64,000 nucleotides of DNA, taken from NCBI GenBank assembly GCA_903887235.1, contig CAISOX010000041.1, positions 1 through 64,000 on the forward strand, read 5' to 3'. This document shows positions 62,957 to 64,000 of the stretch, in pieces. The notes beneath the pieces are model-generated. The model saw only the letters and a list, made by a program, of their open reading frames with translations, had not been told where the DNA came from and searched no databases. The stretch's first letter is position 1; each line of letters opens with the position of its first letter. Source of the DNA: an uncultured Alphaproteobacteria bacterium (GTDB lineage: Bacteria; Pseudomonadota; Alphaproteobacteria; Rickettsiales; Midichloriaceae). Position numbers and translations under genes: made by a program.

Positions 62957-64000
62957 TTAATTATTTTTTTTCAAATCTGAAACAAAGCTCTTAACTTTAG
63001 CAAAAAAACCTTCTGATTTTGGATTTGCTCCAGATTGATTAATTTTATCAAACTCCTCTAACAATTCTTTTTGTTTTTCTGTAACTTTTATAGGTAATTC
63101 AACATTAACATGCACATAAATATCTCCATATCTAGTTGAATTAATAATTGGCATACCCTTTAGTTGCATTCTTAATTTTGTTCCAAATTGTGTGCCACTA
63201 GGAACGTTAATCTTTGCTATATTGCCATCCATAGTTGGAATTTCAATAAATCCTCCGAGGGCAGCTGTAGTCATTTTTATAGGTACGGTACAGTGCAAAT
63301 TTGCGTTCTCTCTTTGATAAAATTCATGAGGTTTTATGGAAATATATATATATAGGTCTCCTGCTTGAGCATCGCGTATCCCGGCTTCGCCCTCATTTGC
63401 AACTCTAATTTTAGCTCCGTTATCTATACCTTTTGGTATGTGTACTGATAAACTTTTTTCTTTTTCATATCTGCCTTCCCCTCTGCATTTGCCACATGGG
63501 TCTTTAATTACTACTCCTGAGCCGGAGCAACTTGCACAGACCTTCTCTATCATAAAAAAACCTTGTTGATATCTTACTTTACCAGAGCCATGACATGTAG
63601 AACAGGCTTTGGTCCCAGTTTTTGCTTTTGTTCCCTTTCCACTACATTCATCACATTTGCATGCAGTTCTGAATTTAATATTCCTATTTAAGCCTTTGTA
63701 TGCATCCTCTAAGGTGATTTCTGTATTATATCTTAAATCAGCGCCTCTAAATTGACTTTCTCTATTTGATTGTGATGAGTTTTTACCTCTTCCCATAAAA
63801 TCACCAAATATATCACCAAAAACGTCTGCAAAATCTTCAAATCCGCCTGCTTGAGAGCTAAAGCCACTTGCACTATTGTTAACGCCAGCACTTCCATATC
63901 TATCATAGGCAGCTTTTTTTTGCGGATCTTTTAAGACTTCATAAGCTTCATTAAGCTCTTTAAATTTTTTCTCAGACTCTTTATTTCCCTGATTTTTATC
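62957..64000 (-). CDS. dnaJ: Chaperone DnaJ (5' end beyond the right edge)
   Basis: Four CxxCxGxG zinc motifs; frame continues past ATG 63796 as ...GFSSQAGGFEDFADVFGDIFGDFMG and J-domain KELNEAYEVLKDPQKKAAYDRYG. Confidence 0.96.
   Translation of the reverse strand, partial: DKNQGNKESEKKFKELNEAYEVLKDPQKKAAYDRYGSAGVNNSASGFSSQAGGFEDFADVFGDIFGDFMGRGKNSSQSNRESQFRGADLRYNTEITLEDAYKGLNRNIKFRTACKCDECSGKGTKAKTGTKACSTCHGSGKVRYQQGFFMIEKVCASCSGSGVVIKDPCGKCRGEGRYEKEKSLSVHIPKGIDNGAKIRVANEGEAGIRDAQAGDLYIYISIKPHEFYQRENANLHCTVPIKMTTAALGGFIEIPTMDGNIAKINVPSGTQFGTKLRMQLKGMPIINSTRYGDIYVHVNVELPIKVTEKQKELLEEFDKINQSGANPKSEGFFAKVKSFVSDLKKNN

Overview
AT-rich bacterial chromosome segment. Gene content and order suggest a Rickettsiales member, probably Rickettsiaceae-like and LPS-bearing; this is inference, as no 16S is in the window. 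The backbone is housekeeping: secE-nusG-rplKAJL-rpoB-rpoC, nuoDE, gltA, gltX, tyrS, gatA, hemB/hemJ, coaBC, asd, lptC-kdsD, lolA, recR, nhaA, lolC/E, hslV and dnaJ (cut by the right edge), plus one tRNA-Arg(TCT). The most interesting accessory signals are: (1) an MFS (ProP-like) transporter fused to a RelA/SpoT-type HD (ppGpp hydrolase) domain at 33708-35684; (2) a 144-bp palindromic element inserted in frame in the nuclease domain of an AddB-like protein (26039-26182); (3) two families of short palindromic/MITE-like dispersed repeats; (4) a tail-anchored pseudokinase and a degenerate histidine-kinase-like protein; (5) a putative GH18-like protein; (6) a long ORF split by a single in-frame TGA at the left edge; (7) a photolyase; (8) a lone VirB4-like ATPase with a degenerate Walker B motif; (9) an ankyrin-like repeat protein between nuoE and secE. 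All calls come from reading the sequence and the supplied translations. No database search was run.
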